Below, in pieces: positions 16,874 to 25,314 of a stretch of DNA of 37,389 bases. The notes beneath the pieces were generated by a model, which was not told the origin of the DNA, did not search any database, and worked only from the letters and a program-made list of their open reading frames with translations. The DNA comes from GH45 sp046704385. GTDB taxonomy: Bacteria > Bacteroidota > Bacteroidia > Bacteroidales > SZUA-534. The translations under genes were made by a program, and so were the position numbers. The stretch lies in NCBI GenBank assembly GCA_046704385.1, contig JBJKSB010000006.1:1-37389 (forward strand). Reading direction: 5' to 3'. Positions within the stretch are counted from its first letter, which is position 1; every line of letters begins with the position of its first letter.

Positions 16874-18265
16874 CTAAAATCGAACTTTAGTAGATACATT
16901 CATCCAGCTACCAACAGTATATGAATCGCCTTCACTGGTTCCAATTGCCATAAACCAATCTTCTTTTTTAGGATAATATTTGCTATAAAGTTCAATAAGT
17001 TTATTTGCCTCATCGGTTAATGTAGCATCAACTTGTTTTGCCTTAACAAAATTGTCGACAGCTATCCAGTATACCGAATTTTTTTCTACATCTTCCTTAC
17101 CTACGCCTTCACCTTTTGTTGCTGCATATGCTTTTCCTATCATTAAATACGGTTTCCCGTCAGAAGGATTTAATTCAAGAGCTTTATTGGAAAGTGTACG
17201 CACTTTGGGGTAATCTTTCTGAGCATAAGCCAACATACTCCATTCATAATAATATTGTGCCTGGGTGGTTGGATCTGTCTCAGATTTTGCAGCTTCTTCG
17301 TAATATTGATCTGCTTTTTCGAATTCTTCGCGACTCATAAATAAACGAGCCAGGTTAAGAGCAGCTTCAGCTGAAGGCTCAAGTTTATATTCCTGTTCAG
17401 CTGTTTTGGCAAACAAATCACCATCTTTACAATCATTTTTGCCAAGAAGGTTGTTTATTTTTTTTAACCAATCTAAGTTTTGGGCGTTTTCATCGTATTT
17501 TGCAGAGAAAATTGAGATTAAAGCATCGCAACTTGCTGCACCACTCTCAGAGAATAAAGCTTCAACATTATCATATGAAATTTTAATATTCTCAAGCTCT
17601 TTCTCACCGTACTCCTGGTATTTTCCACCTTTGCTTACCAGCATTTTATTATACTCAGTGGCAGCATCAAGCGTTTCAGTACAAAAAGTATAAGCCTCAA
17701 TTATTTTTTCACCTTCTAATTTTTGATCTTTATATAATCCAACCGCTGTTTGCATGTAAATAGAAACAACAGCAGCCTTCGATTCTTTTCCTTCCAGTTT
17801 CATAGCTTCGCCAAGAATCTGGTAAACTTCCGCGTTGGCTGACTCACCCCGGAAACTATATAAGTCAGCACCTTTATAACTTAGTACCGTACCTTTATCG
17901 CCAAAATGAACTATTCTTTGGTCATAAATATCCATCAAGGTATCGATTAATGCCTGTTTTTTATTTGCATCTTTTTCCGCAACAATCAAATGCTTATAAA
18001 TTGTAGCACCTCTCATAAAAGTATTTTTACTTGCATCAGGGCAATTATTATATACCTTTCTCCAGGGTTTTACGGCATCTTTATAATTTTTTTGTTTGTA
18101 AAACTCTGTGTAAAGTGAAATATTCATTGCGCAATGTACCCTCGTAGTACTGTCCGGTCCATATTTAGGATCTTGTGGAACAGGTATACCCTGCGCAAAC
18201 AACCGAATTGTAATTAATAATAAAAATACTGATGTAAGTGTTGATTTTAAAAATTTCGACTTCAT
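16874..18265 (-). CDS. Exported tetratricopeptide-repeat protein
   Basis: The 463-residue protein has a signal peptide (cleavage after RLFAQ, about residue 25) and TPR-like helical hairpins, most clearly at about 300-400 (ALNLARLFMSREEFEKADQYYEEAAK; AQKDYPKVRTLSNKALELNPSDGKPYLMIGKAYAATKG). There is no lipobox or sorting tail. It occupies the conserved slot between the porin-like OMP and lptC in Bacteroidota, with a 2-bp gap before it and 8 bp after it, so it is certainly in their operon. It probably serves as a periplasmic scaffold in envelope assembly; the partner is unknown. Confidence 0.85.
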   Translation of the reverse strand: MKSKFLKSTLTSVFLLLITIRLFAQGIPVPQDPKYGPDSTTRVHCAMNISLYTEFYKQKNYKDAVKPWRKVYNNCPDASKNTFMRGATIYKHLIVAEKDANKKQALIDTLMDIYDQRIVHFGDKGTVLSYKGADLYSFRGESANAEVYQILGEAMKLEGKESKAAVVSIYMQTAVGLYKDQKLEGEKIIEAYTFCTETLDAATEYNKMLVSKGGKYQEYGEKELENIKISYDNVEALFSESGAASCDALISIFSAKYDENAQNLDWLKKINNLLGKNDCKDGDLFAKTAEQEYKLEPSAEAALNLARLFMSREEFEKADQYYEEAAKSETDPTTQAQYYYEWSMLAYAQKDYPKVRTLSNKALELNPSDGKPYLMIGKAYAATKGEGVGKEDVEKNSVYWIAVDNFVKAKQVDATLTDEANKLIELYSKYYPKKEDWFMAIGTSEGDSYTVGSWMNVSTKVRF

Positions 18266-18267
18266 TT

Positions 18268-19572
18268 TTATTTAAATTTACGTTTTACGAACCAAATATC
18301 TGACAAAGATAAGTTTAAACTTAAAATTCCATAAGTTTCTTGCAACAAATTTTGTTCCAAGGTACCTCTTCGACCTAATTCAAAAGACAGATTAAAGTTT
18401 GAAAGCGAGCCACGCATCGGCAATCCAAGGCCAAAACTAAATCCATAATCATCAACGCGTGTACCTTTAATTTCGAGTTGGGTTTGGGTATAATGTGCTC
18501 CAATCCTGTAATTCATTCTTTTATAATAATAATTTATGTTATTAAAGTCGGGGGTAAATTCCAATCCTCCTTTAACCGATATCAAATCCTTTTGGCTGGC
18601 ATTATAAATATCATTGGTTACCGACCTCCACATTTGCTGGTAATAATCGATGCCAAATAATAACTTTCGATTATAATCATAAGTAAATCCTAGACCAAAA
18701 GCCTGAGGAAAGTCAATGGAGCCCTTCATATTGGATGTATCAATTGCTACAACCAACAATTTTTCACCTGCAAAAATGTCATTATAAAAATCGCTTTCCA
18801 AACTTACGCTATTGGCAACCGTGCCTGCCTTAATACTTTGCTTGGTATTAAGATTCATTTTATTTTCATAAACGGCACCCATTACCAAATTTGATTTCTC
18901 CTTCAATTTAAACTTGTACTGTAACCCGTATTTGAATAAAAAATCATAGACATTTAATTGCCTGTCTACTTTTGTATTGGTAGCCAGAGCCCAATCATTA
19001 GCAAAAATAACCGTCGAAACTTTGTCAATAGCCCCGAATAAGTATGAAGCAGATATACCCAGCGACAGATTAGGAGTAATTTTAAATGAATTGTCCCAAA
19101 AAACCTTATTCAATCCTCCTGAACCGTGAAAATAATAATCAACCTGACCATTTTCCGGATTGGTTTCGGAGTATTTGTAAGTATAATTTGCACGGCTAAA
19201 TGGTGCCAACCCAAAACATGAACCCCAATATCTGTTTCCTTTAAAACCAAGTGTAAAATATCCAAACCTGGCATCATTTTTTTTCAATTTTGAGTCAGAC
19301 GATTGAATATTATTGAACCCGGCATTCACACCAATAGAGTAAATTACCGTTAAGCTATCAAGCCTTGCAAACGAAGCCGGATTTAATCTGTTTAGTTGAT
19401 TATTCGCTTGTAATCCAATACCAATACCTCCCATGGCTTTGGATTGTTCAGAAGCCTCTGAAATATTGTCACCAATTCCAAACTGCGAATAAGGCGAACC
19501 TACTTGTGCATAGCTTTTTAAAATTATAACTGACAGGCAAAGTAAGAGTAATGTTTTATGTATGTAATTCAT
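18268..19572 (-). CDS. Outer-membrane beta-barrel protein (porin-like)
   Basis: The 434-residue protein has a signal peptide (MNYIHKTLLLLCLSVIILKSYAQ; quoted span MNYIHKTLLL...SYAQ) followed by VGSPYSQFGIGD, a start common to Bacteroidota OmpP1/FadL-like proteins. The rest alternates amphipathic beta strands and ends in a hydrophobic strand. The chromosomal slot beside coaX is conserved in this phylum. It overlaps the coaX end by 17 bases and is followed by the TPR gene after 2 bases, so the three are tightly coupled. The substrate is not known. Confidence 0.82.
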   Translation of the reverse strand: MNYIHKTLLLLCLSVIILKSYAQVGSPYSQFGIGDNISEASEQSKAMGGIGIGLQANNQLNRLNPASFARLDSLTVIYSIGVNAGFNNIQSSDSKLKKNDARFGYFTLGFKGNRYWGSCFGLAPFSRANYTYKYSETNPENGQVDYYFHGSGGLNKVFWDNSFKITPNLSLGISASYLFGAIDKVSTVIFANDWALATNTKVDRQLNVYDFLFKYGLQYKFKLKEKSNLVMGAVYENKMNLNTKQSIKAGTVANSVSLESDFYNDIFAGEKLLVVAIDTSNMKGSIDFPQAFGLGFTYDYNRKLLFGIDYYQQMWRSVTNDIYNASQKDLISVKGGLEFTPDFNNINYYYKRMNYRIGAHYTQTQLEIKGTRVDDYGFSFGLGLPMRGSLSNFNLSFELGRRGTLEQNLLQETYGILSLNLSLSDIWFVKRKFK

Positions 19573-20287
19573 TGTAAATTAAAATTCTATTTAATCCCTT
19601 AGGAATCAGAAATGAATCCGCAAATATGGGATAATTTATTTTTTTATCAAACAAGAAAGCGTCACCTCCTGTAATAATTATTTTTATCAGGGGGTAATGT
19701 TTCATAAAACGGGAAATATATTCGTTTATTTCATAAAGCAATCCATTTTGAACCCCAAACTGAATTGCCGTGTTTGTTGAATCGCCAATCAATTCAGTAT
19801 TTTCAGCCGGTTCAACTTTTGGCAATTTTCCGGTGAATTCATGCAGAGCCCGAAACCTTAGTTCAAGGCCCGGTGAAATTATACCCCCTTCAAAATTTCC
19901 ATCATTATCAATAAAATCAATTGTTAATGCGGTACCAATATCAATTATCAAACAGGGATAGTCACGAAAAATATCAGCAGCTGCAACCGCAGCAGCAATC
20001 CTATCCTTTCCTAATGTTTCCGGAGTTTTATATTTTAGTTTGATTGGTATGGCTAACTGATGGGTAAGTTCCAAAATGGCAATTTCAGCGGTGAAGTATT
20101 TCTTTACCGATTCTTTATCAATTCCCCTGGTATCTGAAAAAATAATCTTTTCAAAATGGAATTCGTTTTGTAAGGTGCGGAAAAAGTCTTGATTGAGATC
20201 AGAAATTGTGGAATGGTACACCAATTCTGTTTTGTCGAAAATACATACCTTAATACGGGTATTACCAATATCAAGAATAAGGTTCAT
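19556..20287 (-). CDS. coaX: Type III pantothenate kinase
   Basis: This 243-residue enzyme phosphorylates pantothenate, the first step of coenzyme A synthesis. Its ASKHA fold is marked by the phosphate loop DIGNTRIK (6-13), TPETLGKDRIAAA (88-100) with the pantothenate-binding GKDR, the catalytic aspartate D116 in IIDIGTALTIDF, GGIISPG (134-140) and ITGGDA near the C-terminus. The length is normal. It starts 11 bases after the upstream unknown gene and overlaps the OMP gene by 17 bases. Confidence 0.93.
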   Translation of the reverse strand: MNLILDIGNTRIKVCIFDKTELVYHSTISDLNQDFFRTLQNEFHFEKIIFSDTRGIDKESVKKYFTAEIAILELTHQLAIPIKLKYKTPETLGKDRIAAAVAAADIFRDYPCLIIDIGTALTIDFIDNDGNFEGGIISPGLELRFRALHEFTGKLPKVEPAENTELIGDSTNTAIQFGVQNGLLYEINEYISRFMKHYPLIKIIITGGDAFLFDKKINYPIFADSFLIPKGLNRILIYNELHT

Positions 20288-20298
20288 TTTAAGGGTTT

Positions 20299-20802
20299 TT
20301 ATTTTATTAAATCAAGCAGATGGTTAAAGAATAAAATTTCAAGTTTGAGCGTGTTATTATTCATTACTATTCTCACAGTATAAATGAATTTGCCTTCGCC
20401 CAGGGTCCATTGCCTTCTCAATGTTCCTTCTTTAAAAGCTTTTTCATCACTCTCCGCCCAGGTACCTTCATTATCATCATCATTACCATAAATTTTGGTA
20501 AGCTTATGCACCAGTTTCATTACATCTTGATTAGGATATTCTTCAATGATGCTGGAAAACCGCACATTGATATGATTACTCCCAACAATATTGTTCTTGT
20601 CGTTAAAAACCCTGAATACAACAGAATTAAACAAGCCTAATTCAGTCCATGGCAAAATCTTTTCATATTCAATCATGAAAACGCCACCTTTTTCAGTTGA
20701 GGATATTTCTTCGTAATCGTCTTCGTAAAAGAAGGTGGTCAAATCGAATGTAAATAACTCAATAATATTTTTGGGCTCTTTAAATAATCCAAATCCTGAC
20801 AT
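20299..20802 (-). CDS. Conserved hypothetical protein between mfd and coaX (167 aa)
   Basis: No family is recognised. From the ATG at 20802 (MSGFGLFKEPKN) the chain is 167 residues; a TTG eight codons upstream is discounted. It is soluble, acidic in the first half (YEDDYEE) and alternates strands and helices. It has an unusual DDDNEGTWAESDEKAF loop and a hydrophobic C-terminus, and no signal peptide. It follows mfd by 36 bp and precedes coaX by 11 bp, so it is probably co-transcribed with both. It resembles a small intracellular binding protein, but no specific role can be claimed. Confidence 0.7.
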   Translation of the reverse strand: MSGFGLFKEPKNIIELFTFDLTTFFYEDDYEEISSTEKGGVFMIEYEKILPWTELGLFNSVVFRVFNDKNNIVGSNHINVRFSSIIEEYPNQDVMKLVHKLTKIYGNDDDNEGTWAESDEKAFKEGTLRRQWTLGEGKFIYTVRIVMNNNTLKLEILFFNHLLDLIK

Positions 20803-20838
20803 AGGGTTTCGATTTAGTTCCAGCAAAAATAATAATTT

Positions 20839-23800
20839 TTATGAAGAATTTGATTCAATCTTTTTTAACCTTTCGAGTGCTTTTTTTACGGAACTAATAT
20901 TTGGGAAAGTAAGCAATAGTTTGTCATTTTTTTCCTGCATCTGGCACCTATTACCCATTTGCTGTATCCTTTTTAATATATGCTGAAAAATTTCTGTAGC
21001 GTAAAATACTGATGCCTGATCGGAAATAAAGTAAGCCACCATTTTATCTTTTTTTAATACCAGCCTTTCAATTCCAAGTGTTATAGCCAACCTTCTAAGC
21101 CTTACCACTTCAAGTAATTCCAAAACAGGGTCAGGCAGTGTACCAAACCTGTCTTCCAAATCATTAATGAATTTTTGGATTTCTTCCTCATTTTCCAAAC
21201 CGTCAATTCTGCGGTATAAATTAATGCGTTCGGGAATATTTTCAATATAATTTTCGGGAATCATCAATTCCAGATCGGTATCAATATAGCAATCGCTTAC
21301 AAACTGAACTATTCCCAAATCAGCAACTTTTCTGCTTACAGGTTTTTCACTGCCTTGGTATGATTCGTCCTTTAATTCATTTTGACGAAGTTCAATTAAG
21401 GCTTCATCCAGAATTTTCTGGTAAGCCTCAAAACCCAAATCACCTATAAATCCACTTTGTTCAGCTCCTAAAAGATTTCCGGCTCCTCTAATGTCGAGAT
21501 CCTGAAGCGAAATATTAAACCCGCTGCCAAGTTCCGAAAAATCCTCGATGGCTTTAAGTCGCCTACGTGCCTCATTAGTTAATGATACCGCCGGTGGGGC
21601 CAGTAAAAAACAAAATGCTTTTTTATTCGACCGGCCAACTCTTCCTCTTAACTGGTGTAAATCACTTAAGCCATAATTCTGAGCCTGATTAATAATTATG
21701 GTATTGGCATTTGGAATATCCAAACCCGATTCAATAATAGTTGTTGCAACCAGCACATCGTATTTACCATCGATAAAATCGAGCATAATGTTTTCCAGCT
21801 TACGGCCCTCCATCTGCCCATGGGCAAAAACAACCCGGGCATTTGGACATAACCGAAGTACAAGCCCGGCGACTTCATCAATATTTTGAACCCGGTTATG
21901 AATAAAAAATACCTGTCCGTTGCGGCTTAATTCATAATTAATAGCTTCCTGTATAATACTTTCGTTAAAGACATGAACCTCAGTAATAATGGGTTGTCGG
22001 TTTGGCGGAGGCGTATTGATAATAGATAAATCGCGGGCCCCCATCAGCGAGAATTGCAACGTTCTTGGAATTGGTGTGGCTGTCAACGTCAATGTATCAA
22101 CATTGGTTTTCAGTTGTTTCAGCTTCTCTTTAACCGAAACGCCAAATTTCTGTTCCTCGTCAATAACCAATAGGCCTAAGTCTTTGAATTCAATTTCTTT
22201 TCCAACTAATTTATGTGTACCTATAATGATGTCAACCTCTCCTGATTTTAGTTTTTTCTTTACCTCACTTTGATTTTTTGTGCTTCGTAACCGGCTTAAA
22301 TACTCAACAGTACAGGGGAAATCGCTCAGCCGGTCAGAAAAAGTTTTAAAATGCTGTAAAGCCAGTATTGTTGTGGGCACCAAAACAGCCACCTGCTTAT
22401 TATCGGCTACTGCTTTAAATGCCGCCCGAATAGCAATTTCGGTTTTTCCAAAACCTACATCACCACAAATCAGACGATCCATGGGAATGGTATCTTCCAT
22501 ATCGGCCTTAACCGCTTTGGTTGCCTTAACCTGGTCGGGCGTATCTTCGTAAATAAACGAAGCCTCAAGCTGTTGATTCATAAAAGAATCGTGTGAAAAA
22601 GCGAAACCTTGTTGTGCTTTTCGTTCGGCGTATAATTTTATCAGATCTTTGGCAATATCCTTAACCTTAATTTTGGTTTTTGCTTTCAGATTTTGCCAAA
22701 CAGCCGATCCCAATTTGTGAATTGTTGGTTCACCGGCATCTTTTCCTTTATATTTGGTGATGCGGTGCAATGAATGGATACTTACAAAAAGCACATCGTT
22801 ATCGCGATAAACCAGCTTAATGGCTTCCTGGTGTTTCCCATTGATCTCAACTTTTTGAAGGCCTCCGAATTTTCCAATCCCATGGTCAATATGAACTACA
22901 TAATCGCCAGGATGTAAATTGGTTAACTCGGCCAGTGTCAGCGATTCCCGTTTAGTAAAGCCGGTTTTGATATTAAATTTATGAAACCTTTCAAATATCT
23001 GGTGATCGGTAAAAAAAGTAAGTTTTGCGTCGTGATCGATGAATCCCTCATTAAGCGCCGGCACCACCGAAGTAAAATCGGCTTTCACATCACGATCATG
23101 AAATATAGCCGTGAGCCTTTCCATTTGTTCCTGCCTGTCGAACAGGATATAATTGGAATAACCCTGACCGGCATAATCATTGAGCTGTTGAGCCAGCATA
23201 TCAAAATTCTTACGGATAGCCGGCTGAACCGTAATATTAAATTCCACCAAAGGTTTATTCCCAAAATAGTCGGAATTACCGTACTCAATTACGCGGGCTT
23301 TTTCCAGGTATTTGCTAATTTCTCTGCCTGATACAACTAAACTTTCAATTTTGGGAACCGAAAGTTCGCCGTCAAAAAGAGTCTCCAAATCTGTATTTTC
23401 ATACAGTTGGTTTACCCTTCCCAAAACAAACCTAAGATCGGCAAAGCCAAAAACAGTTTCTTTGTCAAGATATTCGAAAAGCGTAATTCGATCATCACCC
23501 TCAGAATTTTCCTGGATGTTTGGTATTAAGGTTACTTTATTGGGTGTTGCCCTGGTTAATTGGGTTTCAATATCAAAATCCCGAATTGATTCCACCTGAT
23601 CACCAAAAAAATCGATGCGATAAGGTTCATCACCGGCAAAAGAAAATATATCGACCAAACTGCCGCGTACGGCATATTGTCCCGGTTCATAAACAAAATC
23701 AGCACGTTCAAATTCATATTCGGTGAGTAATTCTATCAGGAAATCGCGGCTAAGCATATCGCCCTGCTTAATAGTAAAAGTATTCGATTGCAATTTTTCG

Positions 23801-24204
23801 GGGGCAATAACTTTTTCCATTAAAGCTTCGGGATAAGTAACGATTATTAAAGGTGAATCGGTACTTAAAGCTTTATTTAAAACATCGGTACGTAACAGAA
23901 TATTACTGCTCTCAGCCTTTCCGTATTGAATTGAGCGTTGATACGATGAGGGTAAAAATTCTACAAAATCGTTACCCAGTAAATGCTGTAAATCATTGTA
24001 AAAATAGGCCGCTGATTCTTTATCATTAAGGGTAAAAACCATCCATTTTTTAAGCCCTGAAAAAACAGCACCTGCAACAAATGCTGCCGCTGAGCTTTTA
24101 AGTCCTTTCAGGAAAATCTTTTCATACCCTGTTTTAATCTTATTTGCAATGGAAGCAATATCATTGCGGCTATTATATGTACCTAAAATTTGATTTAAAT
24201 TCAA
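20839..24204 (-). CDS. mfd: Transcription-repair coupling factor
   Basis: This 1121-residue Mfd removes RNA polymerase stalled at DNA lesions and recruits UvrA. Domains in order are a UvrB-like N-terminal module (about 1-330), the CarD-like RNA polymerase-interaction domain (about 430-490: GDYVVHIDHGIGKF), the superfamily-2 helicase with Walker A GDVGFGKTE (about 581-589), DEEQ (682-685) and TATPIPRTL, the second RecA domain with DLHQLRGRVGRS, and the C-terminal TRCF domain. I place the start at the TTG at 24204 (reading NLNQILGTYN). The longer open frame, 17 codons upstream, begins inside the loop of a terminator hairpin and upstream of the -7 box at 24221-24228. It heads the nine-gene run to PpiD. 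Confidence 0.95.
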   Translation of the reverse strand: MNLNQILGTYNSRNDIASIANKIKTGYEKIFLKGLKSSAAAFVAGAVFSGLKKWMVFTLNDKESAAYFYNDLQHLLGNDFVEFLPSSYQRSIQYGKAESSNILLRTDVLNKALSTDSPLIIVTYPEALMEKVIAPEKLQSNTFTIKQGDMLSRDFLIELLTEYEFERADFVYEPGQYAVRGSLVDIFSFAGDEPYRIDFFGDQVESIRDFDIETQLTRATPNKVTLIPNIQENSEGDDRITLFEYLDKETVFGFADLRFVLGRVNQLYENTDLETLFDGELSVPKIESLVVSGREISKYLEKARVIEYGNSDYFGNKPLVEFNITVQPAIRKNFDMLAQQLNDYAGQGYSNYILFDRQEQMERLTAIFHDRDVKADFTSVVPALNEGFIDHDAKLTFFTDHQIFERFHKFNIKTGFTKRESLTLAELTNLHPGDYVVHIDHGIGKFGGLQKVEINGKHQEAIKLVYRDNDVLFVSIHSLHRITKYKGKDAGEPTIHKLGSAVWQNLKAKTKIKVKDIAKDLIKLYAERKAQQGFAFSHDSFMNQQLEASFIYEDTPDQVKATKAVKADMEDTIPMDRLICGDVGFGKTEIAIRAAFKAVADNKQVAVLVPTTILALQHFKTFSDRLSDFPCTVEYLSRLRSTKNQSEVKKKLKSGEVDIIIGTHKLVGKEIEFKDLGLLVIDEEQKFGVSVKEKLKQLKTNVDTLTLTATPIPRTLQFSLMGARDLSIINTPPPNRQPIITEVHVFNESIIQEAINYELSRNGQVFFIHNRVQNIDEVAGLVLRLCPNARVVFAHGQMEGRKLENIMLDFIDGKYDVLVATTIIESGLDIPNANTIIINQAQNYGLSDLHQLRGRVGRSNKKAFCFLLAPPAVSLTNEARRRLKAIEDFSELGSGFNISLQDLDIRGAGNLLGAEQSGFIGDLGFEAYQKILDEALIELRQNELKDESYQGSEKPVSRKVADLGIVQFVSDCYIDTDLELMIPENYIENIPERINLYRRIDGLENEEEIQKFINDLEDRFGTLPDPVLELLEVVRLRRLAITLGIERLVLKKDKMVAYFISDQASVFYATEIFQHILKRIQQMGNRCQMQEKNDKLLLTFPNISSVKKALERLKKIESNSS

Positions 24205-24220
24205 TGCTATAAATTTTAGG

Positions 24221-24228
24221 CAAAAGTA
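24221..24228 (-). promoter_or_regulatory. -7 box for mfd
   Basis: The minus strand reads TACTTTTG, identical to the box at 27-34. It would start transcription near 24217, leaving a leader of about a dozen bases before the TTG at 24204. No consensus -33 element is found; that position falls in the preceding terminator hairpin. Confidence 0.55.
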
Positions 24229-24231
24229 ATT

Positions 24232-24265
24232 AAAAAAGCCACTTGTTTTTGGCAAGTGGCTTTTT
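24232..24265 (-). terminator. Bidirectional intrinsic terminator after the SiaC-like gene
   Basis: GCCACTTG (24238-24245) pairs with CAAGTGGC (24253-24260) around a seven-base loop; flanking A and T runs extend the stem to 13 bp. On the minus strand six T follow the stem, 20 bases past the stop at 24285. The plus strand also ends in five T. It isolates mfd from the upstream genes. Confidence 0.9.
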
Positions 24266-24284
24266 GGTTTATTTAGTTACAATT

Positions 24285-24698
24285 TTAATCTTCATCATCG
24301 GTACCGTTTTCATCCTCAACGCCAATCAGCTTTATGGGTATTTTTTTCAATTTGGCATAAATCTCACCTTCACTTTGTATATCATCATCATCAAGATTGT
24401 AGTACCATTTAACTTCAATACCGATACCTGATTTATAGAATTCTTCAAGTTTGGTCAGGATCAACGAAATCATTTTGGCTGAAGCTGAATTTAGATAATC
24501 AACCTTAAAACTAAAAACCGCACCATTTAGTAGTTTCCCTGCATTTTGATCAATCCATTGTAAAACAGGTTCATAAGTTTTTACCACATTTTCAGGTAAT
24601 GAACGCCCTGAAATTTCAAATAATTCATTTGTCGGATCAAAGATTATTTGAGGTGTTTTAGTAGTCTTATCGATAATTAAGGGCGGTATCGTTATCAT
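24285..24698 (-). CDS. SiaC-family (DUF1987) regulatory phosphoprotein
   Basis: The 137-residue protein matches the SiaC/DUF1987 pattern: TPQIIFDPTNELFEISGRSLPENV (quoted core FEISGRSLPEN, 27-37), Y42 and W48 in the EPVLQW helix, then DYLNSASAK (67-75). In Pseudomonas SiaC the threonine at the position of Ser71 is phosphorylated by the kinase SiaB and dephosphorylated by the phosphatase SiaA, controlling biofilm signalling by partner switching. No siaA/siaB-like gene is in the window, so the partners, if present, are elsewhere. The tail is acidic (EDENGTDDED). It ends before a strong terminator and starts 54 bp after the four-TM gene. Confidence 0.82.
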   Translation of the reverse strand: MITIPPLIIDKTTKTPQIIFDPTNELFEISGRSLPENVVKTYEPVLQWIDQNAGKLLNGAVFSFKVDYLNSASAKMISLILTKLEEFYKSGIGIEVKWYYNLDDDDIQSEGEIYAKLKKIPIKLIGVEDENGTDDED

Positions 24699-24752
24699 GA
24701 GTAAAATATTTGTTACAGGCTTACAAGATAATAATTTTTTGTCATTTATATA

Positions 24753-25235
24753 TTATAATTTTGCAGTTCCCTTGTTAAAAGGGTGCCGAGACCGGTTTAT
24801 ATAATTCCTTAGCGTAATATACCCAATAGCACTCACTAAAATTGCACCAATAATATAAAAAATTCCCATAATAACAGTTAACCAATAAGTACTTTGTTGG
24901 GTATAATCTAAATTTTGATTAATATAATACTGTTTATTAATTGTAATAAACACAAATAAAATTATTCCGATATAAACCAGATTCGATAAAAAAATATAAT
25001 TTCTGGAGTTACATAAATAGTATAGCACCAAACTTATACTAAGTAATACAATGAATGAAACTATGCCTAAAATCCCAATCGTTTTTTGCAAACTATTGTA
25101 TTGATTATAAATGGTTTCGAATCCTTCTTTTATATTAATTAAATTATAAAGTTTATTTGCTATCGTAAACGACCAAACCAGGCTTATAACCAGTATCAAA
25201 TAAAATAACCACCTGAAAATCTTCGCTTTGTCCAT
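24753..25235 (-). CDS. Four-TM membrane protein of unknown function
   Basis: From the ATG at 25235 (MDKAKIFRW) the product is about 160 residues with four hydrophobic segments, at roughly 9-27, 50-68, 78-95 and 113-135, and a basic C-terminus (NRSRHPFNKGTAKL). The longer frame to 25259 begins with a TTG that overlaps the -7 box and is rejected. No conserved motif is seen. It lies between patB and the SiaC-like gene in the same orientation and may be co-transcribed with the latter. Confidence 0.65.
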   Translation of the reverse strand: MDKAKIFRWLFYLILVISLVWSFTIANKLYNLINIKEGFETIYNQYNSLQKTIGILGIVSFIVLLSISLVLYYLCNSRNYIFLSNLVYIGIILFVFITINKQYYINQNLDYTQQSTYWLTVIMGIFYIIGAILVSAIGYITLRNYINRSRHPFNKGTAKL

Positions 25236-25256
25236 TAAAAAACTAAAATTTGAACA

Positions 25257-25264
25257 CAAATTTA
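25257..25264 (-). promoter_or_regulatory. -7 box for the four-TM gene
   Basis: TAAATTTG on the minus strand is a perfect TAnnTTTG, giving a start near 25253 and a leader of about 18 bases before the ATG at 25235. No good -33 element is visible. Confidence 0.5.
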
Positions 25265-25314
25265 AAAACTTTAATTGATAGTATCGGAGTAATTGCCCTC
25301 AGAAAAATCTGCAT

